From: Haematococcus lacustris | Lineage: Eukaryota; Chlorophyta; Chlorophyceae; Chlamydomonadales; Haematococcaceae | Direction: 5' to 3' | Assembly: GCA_030144725.1 (NCBI GenBank) | Contig: JASKMD010000029.1 | Coordinates: 1,691,001-1,755,000, forward strand | DNA: 64,000 nt | Part shown: positions 1 through 10,200 of the stretch, piece after piece | How positions within the stretch are numbered: the stretch's first letter is position 1 | How the letters are laid out: each line of letters begins with the position of its first letter | Translations under genes and position numbers: made by a program | The notes under the pieces: generated by a model | Told to the model about the DNA's origin: nothing | Database searches by the model: none | The model's input: only the letters and a program-made list of their open reading frames with translations

Positions 1-232
1 CTTACCCTGATCCGTGCTGCTGGACCTTGCGGCACATCTTTTGAATCTGACTGCAATTGCCACCAGCCTTGTTGGAGGTGTGGCTCAAGCTTACCGCAAA
101 CCTGCACGCATCAACACTGACGTCAAGGCCCACACAAGTCCAAGCCATGCCCAGATCACCTACAGGCCCTGCACAGCTTCATGGCAGCCTACCCTTCATG
201 ATGTGCGATGGTGGGTTTGGTGAGGGCCAGGC

Positions 233-3200
233 CTAGGCTTGCTTGGTCGCAACCCTTACCGGGTTCCAGTCAGCCAGGCAAGCCACGCACACCAAGCAGC
301 CTGGCGGCGCCTGGGGCCCTGCCACTTCCCTTTCCACCGCAGCCATACGCAGGGAGGGCAGCTGCGTGCGGCGCGCTACGAAGCGGCAGCGCTCTGGGTC
401 CACTGCTGTGTTGCAGCGGTGCTGCAGCCGGCGCAGTGAGGCTGTAAGAGGTGGGCTTGGGGCGCTCCAAGTAGCTCTGCTGCTGCTGCTGCGTTGGGGC
501 TGGGGCTGGGGTGTGGCCTGTCGGTCAGCACTGCTGGCTGACGGCGGGGGGCAGCTGCCCTGGTTGGCTTGGCTTGGGGTGCGTGCTGTCCCATATACGG
601 GTTGTGACAAGGTGCGGATTTGCTGCAGCCGGGCATCAGAGGCCTGTAGCTGCTGCATGGTGGCGGCCAGGAGGCTGTCTCCAGTCCAGCGGTGCTGCGA
701 GCCTGCAGGTGCCAGCAGGCATGAGACAAGGCTGAGGGCCAGGGTGCTGGGGTCTGGCTAGGGCCAGGGTGCTGGGGTCTGGCTAGGGCCAGGGTGCTGG
801 GGTCTGGCTAGGGCCAGGGTGCTGGGGTCTGGCTAGGGCCAGGGCCTTCTCCCCCCTCGTAGTCATGTGACAGGCTGCCGCACCTCCGGCTGAACAGCAG
901 CCATGCGCCAGGTCCAGTAAGTACAGAGCTAGGTGTGCTAGAAGGATCTGTAAGGGCTGCAGCAGCTATGGTAAGGCTGAGGGCCATCTGTGCACAGCAT
1001 GAGGAAGAGGTTGGGAAGTCTGATCAGGTTCATCTTGCATGGGGAGGAGTGATGGTGGTGGCATACAGGCCAACAAAACTCCCTCCATTGGGGGTGGAGG
1101 TCAGGTGACCCTCTCACCCCGGCCAACACGGGGCGGTGGTGGCTGCATACGGGGCAGGACGTAGACGCTGCCCTCTGCTGCTTGCCTGGCCCTGATGCGG
1201 TCCACATCAAGCTGCAGCTTGCCACCCTTGGTGGCCACCACCTGCACGCACCAGGCTCAGCTGCGAGTCAGAGACACACCAGTGAGGTCATAGTTAGGAC
1301 AGTCGGCTGCGAGCAGGCTGGGGTTCCAGGTTAAGGGGCCGGATCAGATAAGCTTGTTGCACAGTAGTGTGTTCCATGTCCATGCTGTTGCTTGCATCTT
1401 GCTGCCCTTTAGAGGTGCCCTTTGGAGGTGCCCTTTGGAGGTGCGAGAGTGAGTGACACACGGGTATAAGTAGGTATGAGCAGGTATCAGCAGGTATGAG
1501 CCTAGTGGGTGGAGGATGAGTTCACCGCAGAGCCAGCCCGTAGGCAGCATTGGGACAGGTGCTTCAGCACGGGGAAGCTGGCCAAGCAGGGGTTTCAGTC
1601 TGAGAAGATGGTAGAGACAGATGGCGTCATTGTGTACGTGCACTACACCCGCCCCCTCCCAACCCCTCGTGCCCCACCCTCAGCAGCAGGCCCTCAGGGG
1701 TGTGGGATCCAGCTGGCCCGGTGGAAGGGCCAGGTCAAGCATGCCAGCGGCCTGAACAATGCCCGCCGTGACACTGAGCAGTGGCTGGCTCCTATCAAGC
1801 CCCACCTCCAGCACCTGGCAGCAAGCTCAGCTGGCACCTCCCTGGTGGCCAATCTCAAGCACATCACTGTCACCCTGGCCACCTGGGATGCGGTGTGGGA
1901 GGTGTACCTGGACCCCAAGTGGGCACGGCAGCGGCTGCGGCTGTACGGAGCCCAGGACCGGGCACTGGAGCAGATCTTCAAGAAGGTGAGAGTGGGTGGG
2001 TGGGAGGGTAAGGGACTGAGAGGTGGTGAGTTAGACATGACGTGCAAGAGTAGTGGACTGTGCCATGCCTAACCTGGTGCCACCATGTCAGCCACCATCT
2101 GTATGCCTTGTGTGCATGGCTGCAGTTATGGGAGGACATGGCGGAGGCGTCCATGGAGCGCCATGGACGTGCCAAGCAGCTGGTGGTATTCTTTGGCGCA
2201 GATAGCTTTGGCACTGGGGGAGGCTGGGGTGTTGATGCGGTGCTGCGTGCCTGCTACAAGGTGGTGTGCAGGCCCAGGGGCACAGACCAGCGGCGGGGCA
2301 GGGTGGTGCTTGTAGATGAGCACCGCACCACCCGGGTCAGCTCAGCTACGAATGGCAAGCAGCCGTGTGAGGAGGAGCTGGACCATGAGCAGCCCACCAG
2401 GCGTGCAGACTGGAAGCCTCCAGCAGGGCAGGTGGACCTCCGCCTGCTGCGCCCAGCCTGGAGCCAGCAGCGTGACCAGCCAGTGCGGGGCCTGATGTGA
2501 TGCCCAGTAGTGGCTCCCCACAAGCCCCCACAGGCCACATGAAGCAGCCAGGAAGCCTCACAGCCAGCAGCCTCAGAGCCTGGGCCCAGCACTCCCCCTC
2601 CAGCCAAGCGCATCAAGCGTACTGAGGCTGAGCAGGCAGCTGAGCCCAGCCAGCCCATCAAGGGCACAGGCAAGGGCCACGGCAAGGCTGCCAAGGCCAA
2701 GCCAGCCCCACAGCCATGCAGGCGGCTGGACAGGGACTGCAATGCAGCTTTGAACATGCAGCGCATTGGGGAGAGCAGGTGGCGCCCGCTGGAGCTGTGC
2801 TGGTGGCCAGAGCAGGGGAAACTGCCAGCCAAGGGCAAGGAGTACCCAGGCCTGGGATACAAGCGGCTGCGAGACAAGCCACCCATGACCCAGCAGCAGT
2901 AGCCTGCTGTGGCACAGTAATGTGTGGCCCCCCTTTGTTGAGCTGTCATCAGCTTACACTTAGTGCATGCAAGACATGCCAACTCTACTTCATAACCCTC
3001 CAGGGTCAGGCAATAGTGTAGGTGGTAGGCGACCATGACCATGTGTATGCCATGTCTTTGCCATGTGTATGCCATGTGCATGGGAACTCCACACAGTCAA
3101 AACACCGCTTTGTAAAGGTGCACACTGAGTGTTCCACTGCAATGAAGGCTCAAGGTCAAGGGCCAAGGTTGAGCTGTTGCTTGCATGTGTGTAGTGGTCT

Positions 3201-6046
3201 GAAGAACAAATCCGGGTTCCAATTCAACCCAGCTCCTAATTGTTGGGGTATCATGCTGCGTGTCACTCCAGCAGCTCTGAGCACAATACAGCATAACACC
3301 ACCACCAAGCCGGAGTGGCCAAACAACAAGCAATGTCAAATGCAACGAATGATGGATCATGGTGTAGGCTCGTGCATGGGTGAGTAACCATGGACATGGA
3401 GCTAGGGAAGGGGCACCACCTGTGTGTTGGCCCCTTGCTGGACCTGCCTTGTCCAGGTGGCTGTCTGCACGCCGCGATTGCTTGCCACACTCAAACTCCA
3501 GCTCTTTGGCCCCGTCCTCGATGGTCAGGGTCAGGCAGATGCGTTGCTGGTCCACGAACACCACACGTACAGCGTCTGTGACCAGACACTTCACTGGGAC
3601 TGCAGGAGCGGTGGGCCAGCTGCCGTGAGCTGTCCTAGCCCCTCTCTCGTCATGTATGGACCAGCCTTGTGAGGTGATGACGACCCTGGAAGCAAGCAAG
3701 TCGTGCCAGTTGTTGTTGCCTCCCTCATCCTCGTCTACTGGCTGCGGTAAATATCATGGGTTTCCCAGGGGTGTGGGAGGAGGTGCAGTGCAGGGCAATT
3801 GACCACAGACAGACACCTTGGCAGGAGATGCCTTGCATGAGAAACGGTGTTGGTTGTTGCAAGCAAGCAAACTGCGTCCATGGTTTTGAGCGTCAGTGCC
3901 AGGGTAAGGGGCAAGGGGCTGGCTAGCAGTAAAGCCTGTAGCACAAGGATGTTTGCCAGAGGCCCATGTGAAGCTGTGTTCGCTCATGTCAGCACGTGGC
4001 TGTCATGCCAGTTCCCTGTCTGTATGGGGTCAGTCAGACTTTTACTTGTAGTGGAGCCTGTCATAGCTCAGCCACTATACCGACGCGAACAATAAATTCC
4101 GTGTGCGCGGGGAGCGTCATTGCTCTCAGAAGCCCAGCCCAAGAGACCCTGGCGACCTCTAGGGCATGTTAGGGTTGGTTTGAGTCGCCAGGCTGTCAGC
4201 CTTTCAAGCAATTAAAGCTGTTGGTTTTGATGAGGTGCCCAGTGGTCAAGGGGGATTAGCCCCTTGAACGAGTGCCACCGGAGTGGGGCTTGCAGTCATG
4301 AAGGGTGCGACCGAGGATGCTTCAATATAATTGTAGCGGAGTGAGATTACCCACAGCCCAACATGTTGTTCCTTGTTGAATGAGTTTTGTTGGCCTGTAT
4401 GGGGTCAGTCATGAAAGGATTACTCTATCAGAGTGTTGATGGAGGGCACCAATGCACTGTGCGTGAAAGGATTACTCCATCAGACAGAACACCACCCCTA
4501 GTGTCCCACTAGTCACCCTCTGCTCAGGCATGTGATGCCTGCAGCGTCCTTCCACACTCAGGCAAATTAGTAACAGCATTTTTCAGAATCGTGGCTTGAG
4601 ATTTTGCACATAGCCATATGACGTGGTTGTAAGATTGGGGTTTGAACGAAAATTCATAAATATGTATGGTTGGTGAGATATCGCTAAGGTGAAGTGTTGT
4701 ACCACTCGGTGTGGTGCAATGTAGCACAATTGGGTGCATTGTAGTAGTGCACTAGTGACAGGTGCAGTACTACACCATGAGAACCAATGTGATTTAAAGG
4801 AACAACAATCTCCAAACCAGTAAAATACCAATGAATTACTAACATAACTACTTTATTACATCACAAAACTACTAGACTGTATATGGTGCAGGTTTTCACG
4901 ATGAGGTTTGGTGCATTGTTGCGGCATTAGATATGGTGCAGTACTGCACTATAAGGAGTAGCTTTAAAAGAGGGTAACTAAATATTAGTTATGTAATTCA
5001 CGTATTTCGCTGATTACTACGAGATTTTTCACGATGTTGGTGGGCATGGGCCAATAGTCTCTTTCCGAGGCGAACCGTGTACAAAAAACACCCCCTCAAA
5101 ATCGATAGTTGTGCACTAATTTGCGTGTGTGCAATAGCTGCTGATGGAACAATATGTGTATCATGGTATTGACCAGGGGCAATCTTTCGACCTACCGTAC
5201 CATGGCGAGCCTGACTGATAACACACGCTTCCAGTCCCTTGGTGGTCGAAAGCTGCCACGACCTGTGCAAAGGGGGACGAGATTTGAGGAGTCTGGTTAG
5301 GTTGTTTCTCAGGAGCCACCTCCCCCTCCCCCTGCCCATGACCAGCCCACGACCCCAGGCCCCCCCATGGGGCAGGTGGCTGGACCGTGACACCAACCCC
5401 TTGCCTCATTATTCAGCGCATCAGGGAGAGTATGCAGCGCCCCCTGGAGCTGTGCAGTTATGAGGGCTCTGGCCCCCCGTTGGCAAGGAGTACCAGCAGG
5501 GCTACAGCCGGGGGAATGACCGGCTGCCCAAGGGCAGGCAGCGGCTGCACCGGGCTGCGGAGTACTGGCGGGGCATTGATGGCCGGGCCCGCAACAACCC
5601 ATAGGGCCTAGTAGTTTACTCAGGCTGTTAGCCATACAAAAAATAAAAGGTTGTTGGGTGTAAAGAAGGTGCTCAGTGGTCTAGGGGAAAGAGCGCCACC
5701 GGTGCAGGTTTGGTAGTCATCAAGGGTGCGACCGAGGATGCTTCAGCTTGATTGGAGTAGCTGAGTGAGATTACCCACAGTCAAACATGTTTTTCCATGT
5801 AGAATGAAGTTTGTTTGACTGGTCAGGTTGTTATTGCATGGGAGAGGTGATGGCATGCAGGGTCCAGTGCTAGGTGCTAGAGCATTGCAGCTTCCCTTCT
5901 CCCACCCTTCCTTCCAGGTGCTGGTGGTAGGGCCGTGACTAGTGGCAATAAACAGCACCTTTCCACCACTGGCATCCAAGAACGCGGTGATGATTTGCCC
6001 CTCAGGCAGCTTGCACACTGTGACCGCCGGGCGCAAAGATGGGTAG
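233..6046 (-). CDS. Unrecognised multi-exon gene, 3' part (introns carry mobile elements)
   Basis: I do not recognise the product. Four minus-strand exon candidates look protein-like: 6046 to about 5906, 3741 to about 3443, 1241-1118 and 702-233 (stop at 233). The last junction is strong: exon 1241-1118 ends in phase 1 before GTGAGA, and the exon at 702 follows an acceptor (ACCTGCAG) and needs exactly two bases. Exon 1241-1118 encodes VVATKGGKLQLDVDRIRARQ and then a Pro-rich stretch. Exon 3741 encodes a beta-rich segment containing CLVTDAVRVVFVDQQRICLT. The donors of the first two exons are uncertain (a GC donor is possible near 3445), and further exons may be missing, including the 5' end. 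The large introns hold Fanzor-like relics A and B and a 359 bp tail insertion, all on the other strand. A flagellar or structural protein is only a guess from the beta-rich, low-complexity style. Confidence 0.45.
735..845. repeat. 25-bp tandem repeat, about 4 copies
   Basis: The unit AGGGCCAGGGTGCTGGGGTC plus TGGCT repeats four times without visible change and then decays into AGGGCCAGGGCC. It lies in the last intron of the minus-strand gene. Confidence 0.9.
1509..2902 (+). pseudogene. TnpB/Fanzor-like nuclease relic A (family 1)
   Basis: Two exons can be read: about 1509-1985 (donor AAG|GTGAGA) and 2126-2902 (acceptor GGCTGCAG). The second exon keeps one frame to a TAG at 2900 but is broken by TGA at 2498 and TGA at 2540. 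The order of motifs matches TnpB/Fanzor RuvC nucleases: VVLVDEHRTTRVSS (the block with the RuvC-II Glu), then VRGLM followed by the first TGA, a linker rich in Ala/Pro/Lys, then LDRDCNAALNMQRIGES (RuvC-III Asp, the DRDxNAAxN signature) and a short basic tail. I see no RuvC-I Asp block; the segment where it should sit, after a TRPLPTPRAPPSA stretch, looks shortened. Two stops plus the missing RuvC-I mean it is not active. It sits inside an intron of the opposite-strand gene. The family call rests on motifs only. Confidence 0.7.
4021..4411 (+). mobile_element. Family-1 tail-only insertion with 16-bp target duplication
   Basis: TGTATGGGGTCAGTCA occurs at 4021-4036 and again at 4396-4411, so the 359 bases between (4037-4395) look like one insertion. 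Its 3' two thirds match the non-coding tail that follows the family-1 stop codon at 5605-5818: CAGGCTGTCAGCC, then GTGCCCAGTGGTCAAGGGG, GAGTGCCACCGG, AAGGGTGCGACCGAGGATGC and GAGTGAGATTACCCACAG, ending near GAGTTTTGTTGG. No nuclease coding sequence is left. Long variable target duplications with 5' truncation are typical of LINE-driven retroposition. The AGTGGTC and GGTGCGACC blocks loosely resemble tRNA A and B boxes, so a SINE-like origin is the alternative. Confidence 0.65.
5307..5818 (+). pseudogene. TnpB/Fanzor-like relic B (family 1): C-terminus plus 3' tail
   Basis: This copy begins inside the Pro-rich linker, continues through APPWGRWLDRDTN (RuvC-III region), breaks frame within the next codons, resumes as QRIRESMQRPLELC, breaks again, and resumes as GKEYQQGYSRGNDRLPKGRQ to a TAG at 5602-5604. 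The non-coding tail runs from 5605 to 5818. The whole 512-bp block is flanked by CTGGTTAGGTTGTT (5293-5306) and CTGGTCAGGTTGTT (5819-5832), one mismatch in 14, which I read as a worn target-site duplication. So this is a 5'-truncated insertion, not a complete gene. It lies in an intron of the minus-strand gene. Confidence 0.65.
5605..5818 (+). ncRNA. Family-1 conserved 3' tail (candidate guide-RNA region)
   Basis: About 214 bases directly after the nuclease stop codon. Blocks shared with the copies at 4150-4395 (+), about 48560-48690 (-) and 46440-46565 (-) are: CTAGTAGTTT, CAGGCTGTTAGCC, GTGCTCAGTGGTC, GCGCCACCGG, CATCAAGGGTGCGACCGAGG, and GAGTGAGATTACCCACAG. In TnpB and Fanzor the guide RNA comes from the 3' end of the gene and adjacent downstream DNA, so conservation here without a reading frame is suggestive. 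It could equally be an untranslated region kept for transposition. No expression evidence is available from sequence. Confidence 0.35.
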
Positions 6047-6479
6047 CTGCAATCCAATAGCAAACATACGCTACATCGGATACATGCTGTAACCGCGGAC
6101 ATGTTGAATGCAGAACTCACAACACGATGCCATCTCCCAAAGCATTGCGTTTGTCCAACTGCACACTCCCAGCGGCTTTGTCCTCCGTCCCCTTGCCGAC
6201 TTCAACGGAGCACGGAACTTTCATACGCAATCAACGCTAACACTGAAGCTGGTCGGGCAGGGCAAACAGGTGCACTGTGAACAGGCCGACCCCTACATCT
6301 CATTCAGGCGGTTTGCCCTATTGCTTAAGAACTAGATTGTTACCAGAACCTGTTTTAAGCATGTCGAACTACTTGTAGTCGCGTCGAGTCAATATTGACT
6401 ATGGCGAGAAAGAAATGACGCACGGTGTGCTCGATGTGAACTCGATATTTAGAACTCGGACGTGGCGACGCACACAGCC

Positions 6480-7040
6480 ATAGCTTAACCAGGCGCAGCT
6501 CCATAGAGAGGCTGCTGGAGAGGCCCGCGCGACCCGCGGCTGATACTACGCGAGCTAGTGCACCTCACCGTCACATCCCGCAAGAACTGTAGGACGCCTT
6601 CCTGGCCGCTGTGCTGGCTTTCGTGGTGGCTTGCAGCGGGCGGGCAGTGCTCGGCAACCTGCTGCTGGGTCTTATGCTGCGCAGCTTCTTCGGCATTCAC
6701 GTGGCCGGTCAGCTCGACCAACACGGCCAGCCCCCTACATCCCAGTCTCCAAGGCTGACCTCTCGGACCTAATCTGCAGGAACAGCTGTGCCGCGGCTTG
6801 CCTGGAGCCAACGAAGCGCACACTCGGCCAAGCGCATCAGTCGCTGCCGTGCTGGCCGCGCACGCTGATCTCCGCGCCCGCCTCGAAGCAGTCCCACGCT
6901 ACCGCTCTGACGCCAACAGGGTGGACACCGTAGGCAGCTGGAGACAGCAGTCAGCTATATGCTCACGCTCCTCTTCGCTGGAAGGCTCTAGGAAGTCAGT
7001 GTCCCTGGCCGGGGCAAAGGTCCTGGTGGGCACTCACGAG
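6480..7040 (+). other. Coding-like segments, gene not resolved
   Basis: Two stretches look like protein. At about 6587-6760 one frame gives a hydrophobic segment (LAAVLAFVVACSGRAVLGNL and on to LMLRSFFGIHV), plausibly one or two membrane helices, with a TAG just before it that could be an acceptor or a frameshift relic. At about 6781-6950, after an acceptor-like CTGCAG, another frame reads EQLCRGLPGANEAHTRPSAS and on through a helical AAVLAAHADLRARLEAVPRY. I cannot join them with confident splice sites, find no start, and do not recognise a family. They may be exons of a broken gene. Confidence 0.25.
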
Positions 7041-7129
7041 CACCAGCGCACATTTGGGGTTAGGGGGCTGGGTGGTGGGCACCTGCCAGCTTGGTTCAAG
7101 AGTCAGTGCACATATGCGTCAGTGCACAC

Positions 7130-7241
7130 ACATCAGATGGGCGGAGCTAGAGTAGGCATTCTGCACTTTAGCAATAGCCTTTACAATAATGAGCTCGTAG
7201 CCTGTGTTCGGTTATTGTTTTATTTCGGAGTAGCATGAGGG
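7130..7241 (+). repeat. Diverged copy of the family-2 Fanzor-like 3' tail
   Basis: The segment GTAGGCATTCTGCAC, then TAGCCTTTACAATAATGAGC, TCGTAGCCTGTGTTCGG and TTATTTCGGAGTAGCATGAG follows the same order as the tail after the family-2 stop codon at 34370-34465, with many substitutions. It ends at GCATGAGGG, the point where the other tails also approach their end. No coding part is left. It lies just upstream of the DUF3082 start. Confidence 0.5.
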
Positions 7242-7268
7242 TTCAGAAGTTGCTTTATCTCTTCCCGC

Positions 7269-10200
7269 ATGATGCATGCCACCCCTCGTGTCTCCTTACA
7301 GCACCCGATGCTCGCAGCCCTCCCCTCGGGTACAGGACACTGCAGGCAGGCCATTCGTAGCGCCTGGTCCGTCCGCATCGCCACCGCGCACAAGGCCGCG
7401 CTCCTTAGAAGGAGGCGCCCCACTCAAGCAGCGCTTGACAGCTGCCAGCTTAGCTCTTGGCTTCCTGTACCCTGTGCAACATGGGTGCTGGCCAGCTCGG
7501 GTGCAGCCCTCGTAGCTGACAGCACCGGTCTTACCTACAACCCAGCCGGAGGGGAGGACTTCATTAAGAATGCAGCTGGCGTGGCCTACATCTTGCTGGT
7601 GTCAGTCTTCCTGTACCGGGTCCTCACGCGCAGAGCTCAAAGGGCAAAGGAGCAGGTGATGCATCAGGCATTCCGCCCTGACCTGTGCACTCTCATGTGG
7701 TCCACCCACACCTGCACTTGCACATGTTTGTTCGCAGCGCATTGGAGGGCCTCCTGATGTGGACGCACCTCCGTCCGTGTTTGCCCAGGTATAGCACTGA
7801 GATGGCCAGGCACCCCATGCAATTGACACAGCTAGGCAAAATCAACACTCCTGCTCATGCAAGGCATCTCCCTAGCCAGCTCCTTGGCCTGATGCTGACA
7901 CCAGAGACTTTGACTAGGCAGAGCATATGGGAGCACATGAGCCAGCAGCTGGAAGTAGTATGAGGTGTTGGCCCACATAGGCCTGGATTGGCACTGGCAG
8001 GAAGTCATATCATGGTGGACTACGCTGCTGGATGTACCGCTGTGCCTTGCATGGTGCAATGTGTGCAGCTGCGAGCCAAGCTCAGTGCGGGTGCTGCCCA
8101 GCAGCAAGCTCAGCAGCGTGAGGCCGGACCATTGGACGCCTTCTTGTGAGTTGCCATGCACCGCATCGATGCGACTGCAGTCATGTCGCAGGTGGCTTGG
8201 ACAGCATGGGTCAAGGGTGGTCAGCAGAAGATAGATGTGGGGTGCAGGGTTCGACCCCCCGTACGGGGCCCGTACTTTTGACCCATTTTGGCGAGGGCCC
8301 CCGTAACTGGGCCGAAGGCCCAGTACGGGGGCCCGTGGTTTTCAAAATTTGGGTTACGGGGGGGAGTTCACGGGCTATCTACGGGCGCCTGTTATTCTTA
8401 GTTGCGCCCGTACATATCTCAAACCTAACTCACGGCTGCGTTATCAGATAGCCAGGGGAAAGCCAGGCAAGAAAGTAAGGCAGACTCCGTCGGACCAGCG
8501 ACAGATGACAATTCAGATGGCGCTTGGTGGGTACCATCGCATCGTTGACATCTTCGACGTTGACATCTCCGCGTTCACATGTTAACTCATGTTAACTTCT
8601 TGAACCGCGCAGACCACGCAGCCCGCAATCCCGCCTTTCCCGTTGAAACTGGCCTTGTCAGCCCAATGCGCCCAATGCGGGGAGGATTAAACTGGTTTGG
8701 GGTATAATATGTCTGATAATTACCATTTAGCATTCTTTATGAGTGCTGCAGCAGGTCCTGCACGTCAGCAGCAGCAGGGCAGCATCACGGTAGCAGCAGC
8801 AGGGCAGCAGCATAATGGCAGTGGAGCAGCAGCAGGGCAGCAGCTGCAGCAGCATGGCTGCAGCAGCAGGAGGGTAGCAGCAGCAGGGCAGCAGCTGCAT
8901 CAGCAGGGCAACAGCAGCAGGGCAGCAGGAGCAGGGCAGTAGCAGCAGCAGCAGGGCTGCGCAGCAGCAGCAGCAGCAGAGCAGCAGCAGGGCAGCGGCA
9001 GCAGCAGCAGGGCAGCATCAGGGCTAAAATGCTGCCATGCTGCTGCTAAAGTGCTGCACCATCGGCAGCAGCAGCGGCAGTGAAGCTACAGCAGGGCAGC
9101 AGCGGCAGCAGCAGGGCTGCAGCAGCAGCTGCAGCAGCAGGGCAGCTGCAGCATGGCAGCAGCAGCATGGCAACAGCAGCAGTAGGGCATCACAGCATCA
9201 GGGGAGCAGCAGCAGGGCAGCAGCTACAGCGGCAGGGCAGCGGTATCAGGGGCAGCGGCAGCAGCAGCAGCAGGGTAGAAGCGGCAGGGCAGCAGCAGCA
9301 GCAGCAGCAGCAGCAGCGGCAGGGCAGCTACAGCAATGCAGCAGCGGGAGCAGCAGCAGCAGCAGTGCAGCTACAGCAGGGCAGCAACGTCATCAGCAGC
9401 AGGGCAGCATCACGGTAGCAGCAGCAGGGCAGGAGCCCAGCCCCCTCCCCTTCCAGCCCAACCTCTTCGGCTCCGTCCACCCCGCAGCCAGTGGCCAGCC
9501 TTAGCCCCAGACGATCCTATGCTCATTGACCAAGAGCCAGCACCTTCCAGCATCCGCAGAGGCCACAAGAGTACCCATGGTGCAGGTTCAGTGGCGGATG
9601 CAACGAGAGAGGCACCCCCCAAGCCCACTGCTCCACTTGCTTGGAGCACAAGCCCAACTCATCTCTATTCGCAAAGGCGGGTGGTGGTGGTGGGGCTGTG
9701 ACGTGTGAGGCGGAGCTGGCCCAACACGCCAAGAGCAAGGCCCATTCAGAAGCCATCGGCATGGCACAGCGTGCTGGGGGGGGTGCCAGCTCCATCAAAG
9801 CAGCTGCGAAGGCTGCAACAACAACAGTGGTCCAAGGCACCTACCGCTGCATGGTGTTGGCAGCCCTCTTCATGGTGTTGTGGGGCCACTCAGCCATGTC
9901 CTTTGCAGCCCACCTCCAGTTTGCCACTCATAGTGGGGCACCAGCTATGCCCCATGACTTCAGTGCCACCCGTTACTTCAATGCCGCCCTTTACTCTATT
10001 AGCCGAACCCTCCTCACTCAACAGCTAGCAGCTGTACGAGCCAGCCCCTATTCAGCTTGTTAGCTAACAGCAGCACGGACGTGGGAACTGAGTACCATTT
10101 GCTCCTCTACGTGCGCTATCTGGAGCCATCGTCCTTTATCTACCACACCTCTTTCTTATGCGCTGTCAAAGTGGTGGGGGCCACATCTGAGCACATCACA

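Noticed and set aside
735..845. CRISPR-like array
   Set aside because: The 25-bp units are contiguous without spacers; other arrays here are likewise simple tandem repeats.
2254..3081. 275-residue minus-strand frame
   Set aside because: Antisense to the conserved RuvC motifs of relic A, and shows no family features.
4234..4310. tRNA gene in the family-1 tail
   Set aside because: A-box and B-box resemblance is partial and no cloverleaf with acceptor stem could be drawn.
8697..9504. Gln/Ser/Ala frames between 8.7 and 9.5 kb
   Set aside because: CAG-rich low complexity inside the hAT element; possible remnant of a transposase leader but no gene can be supported.
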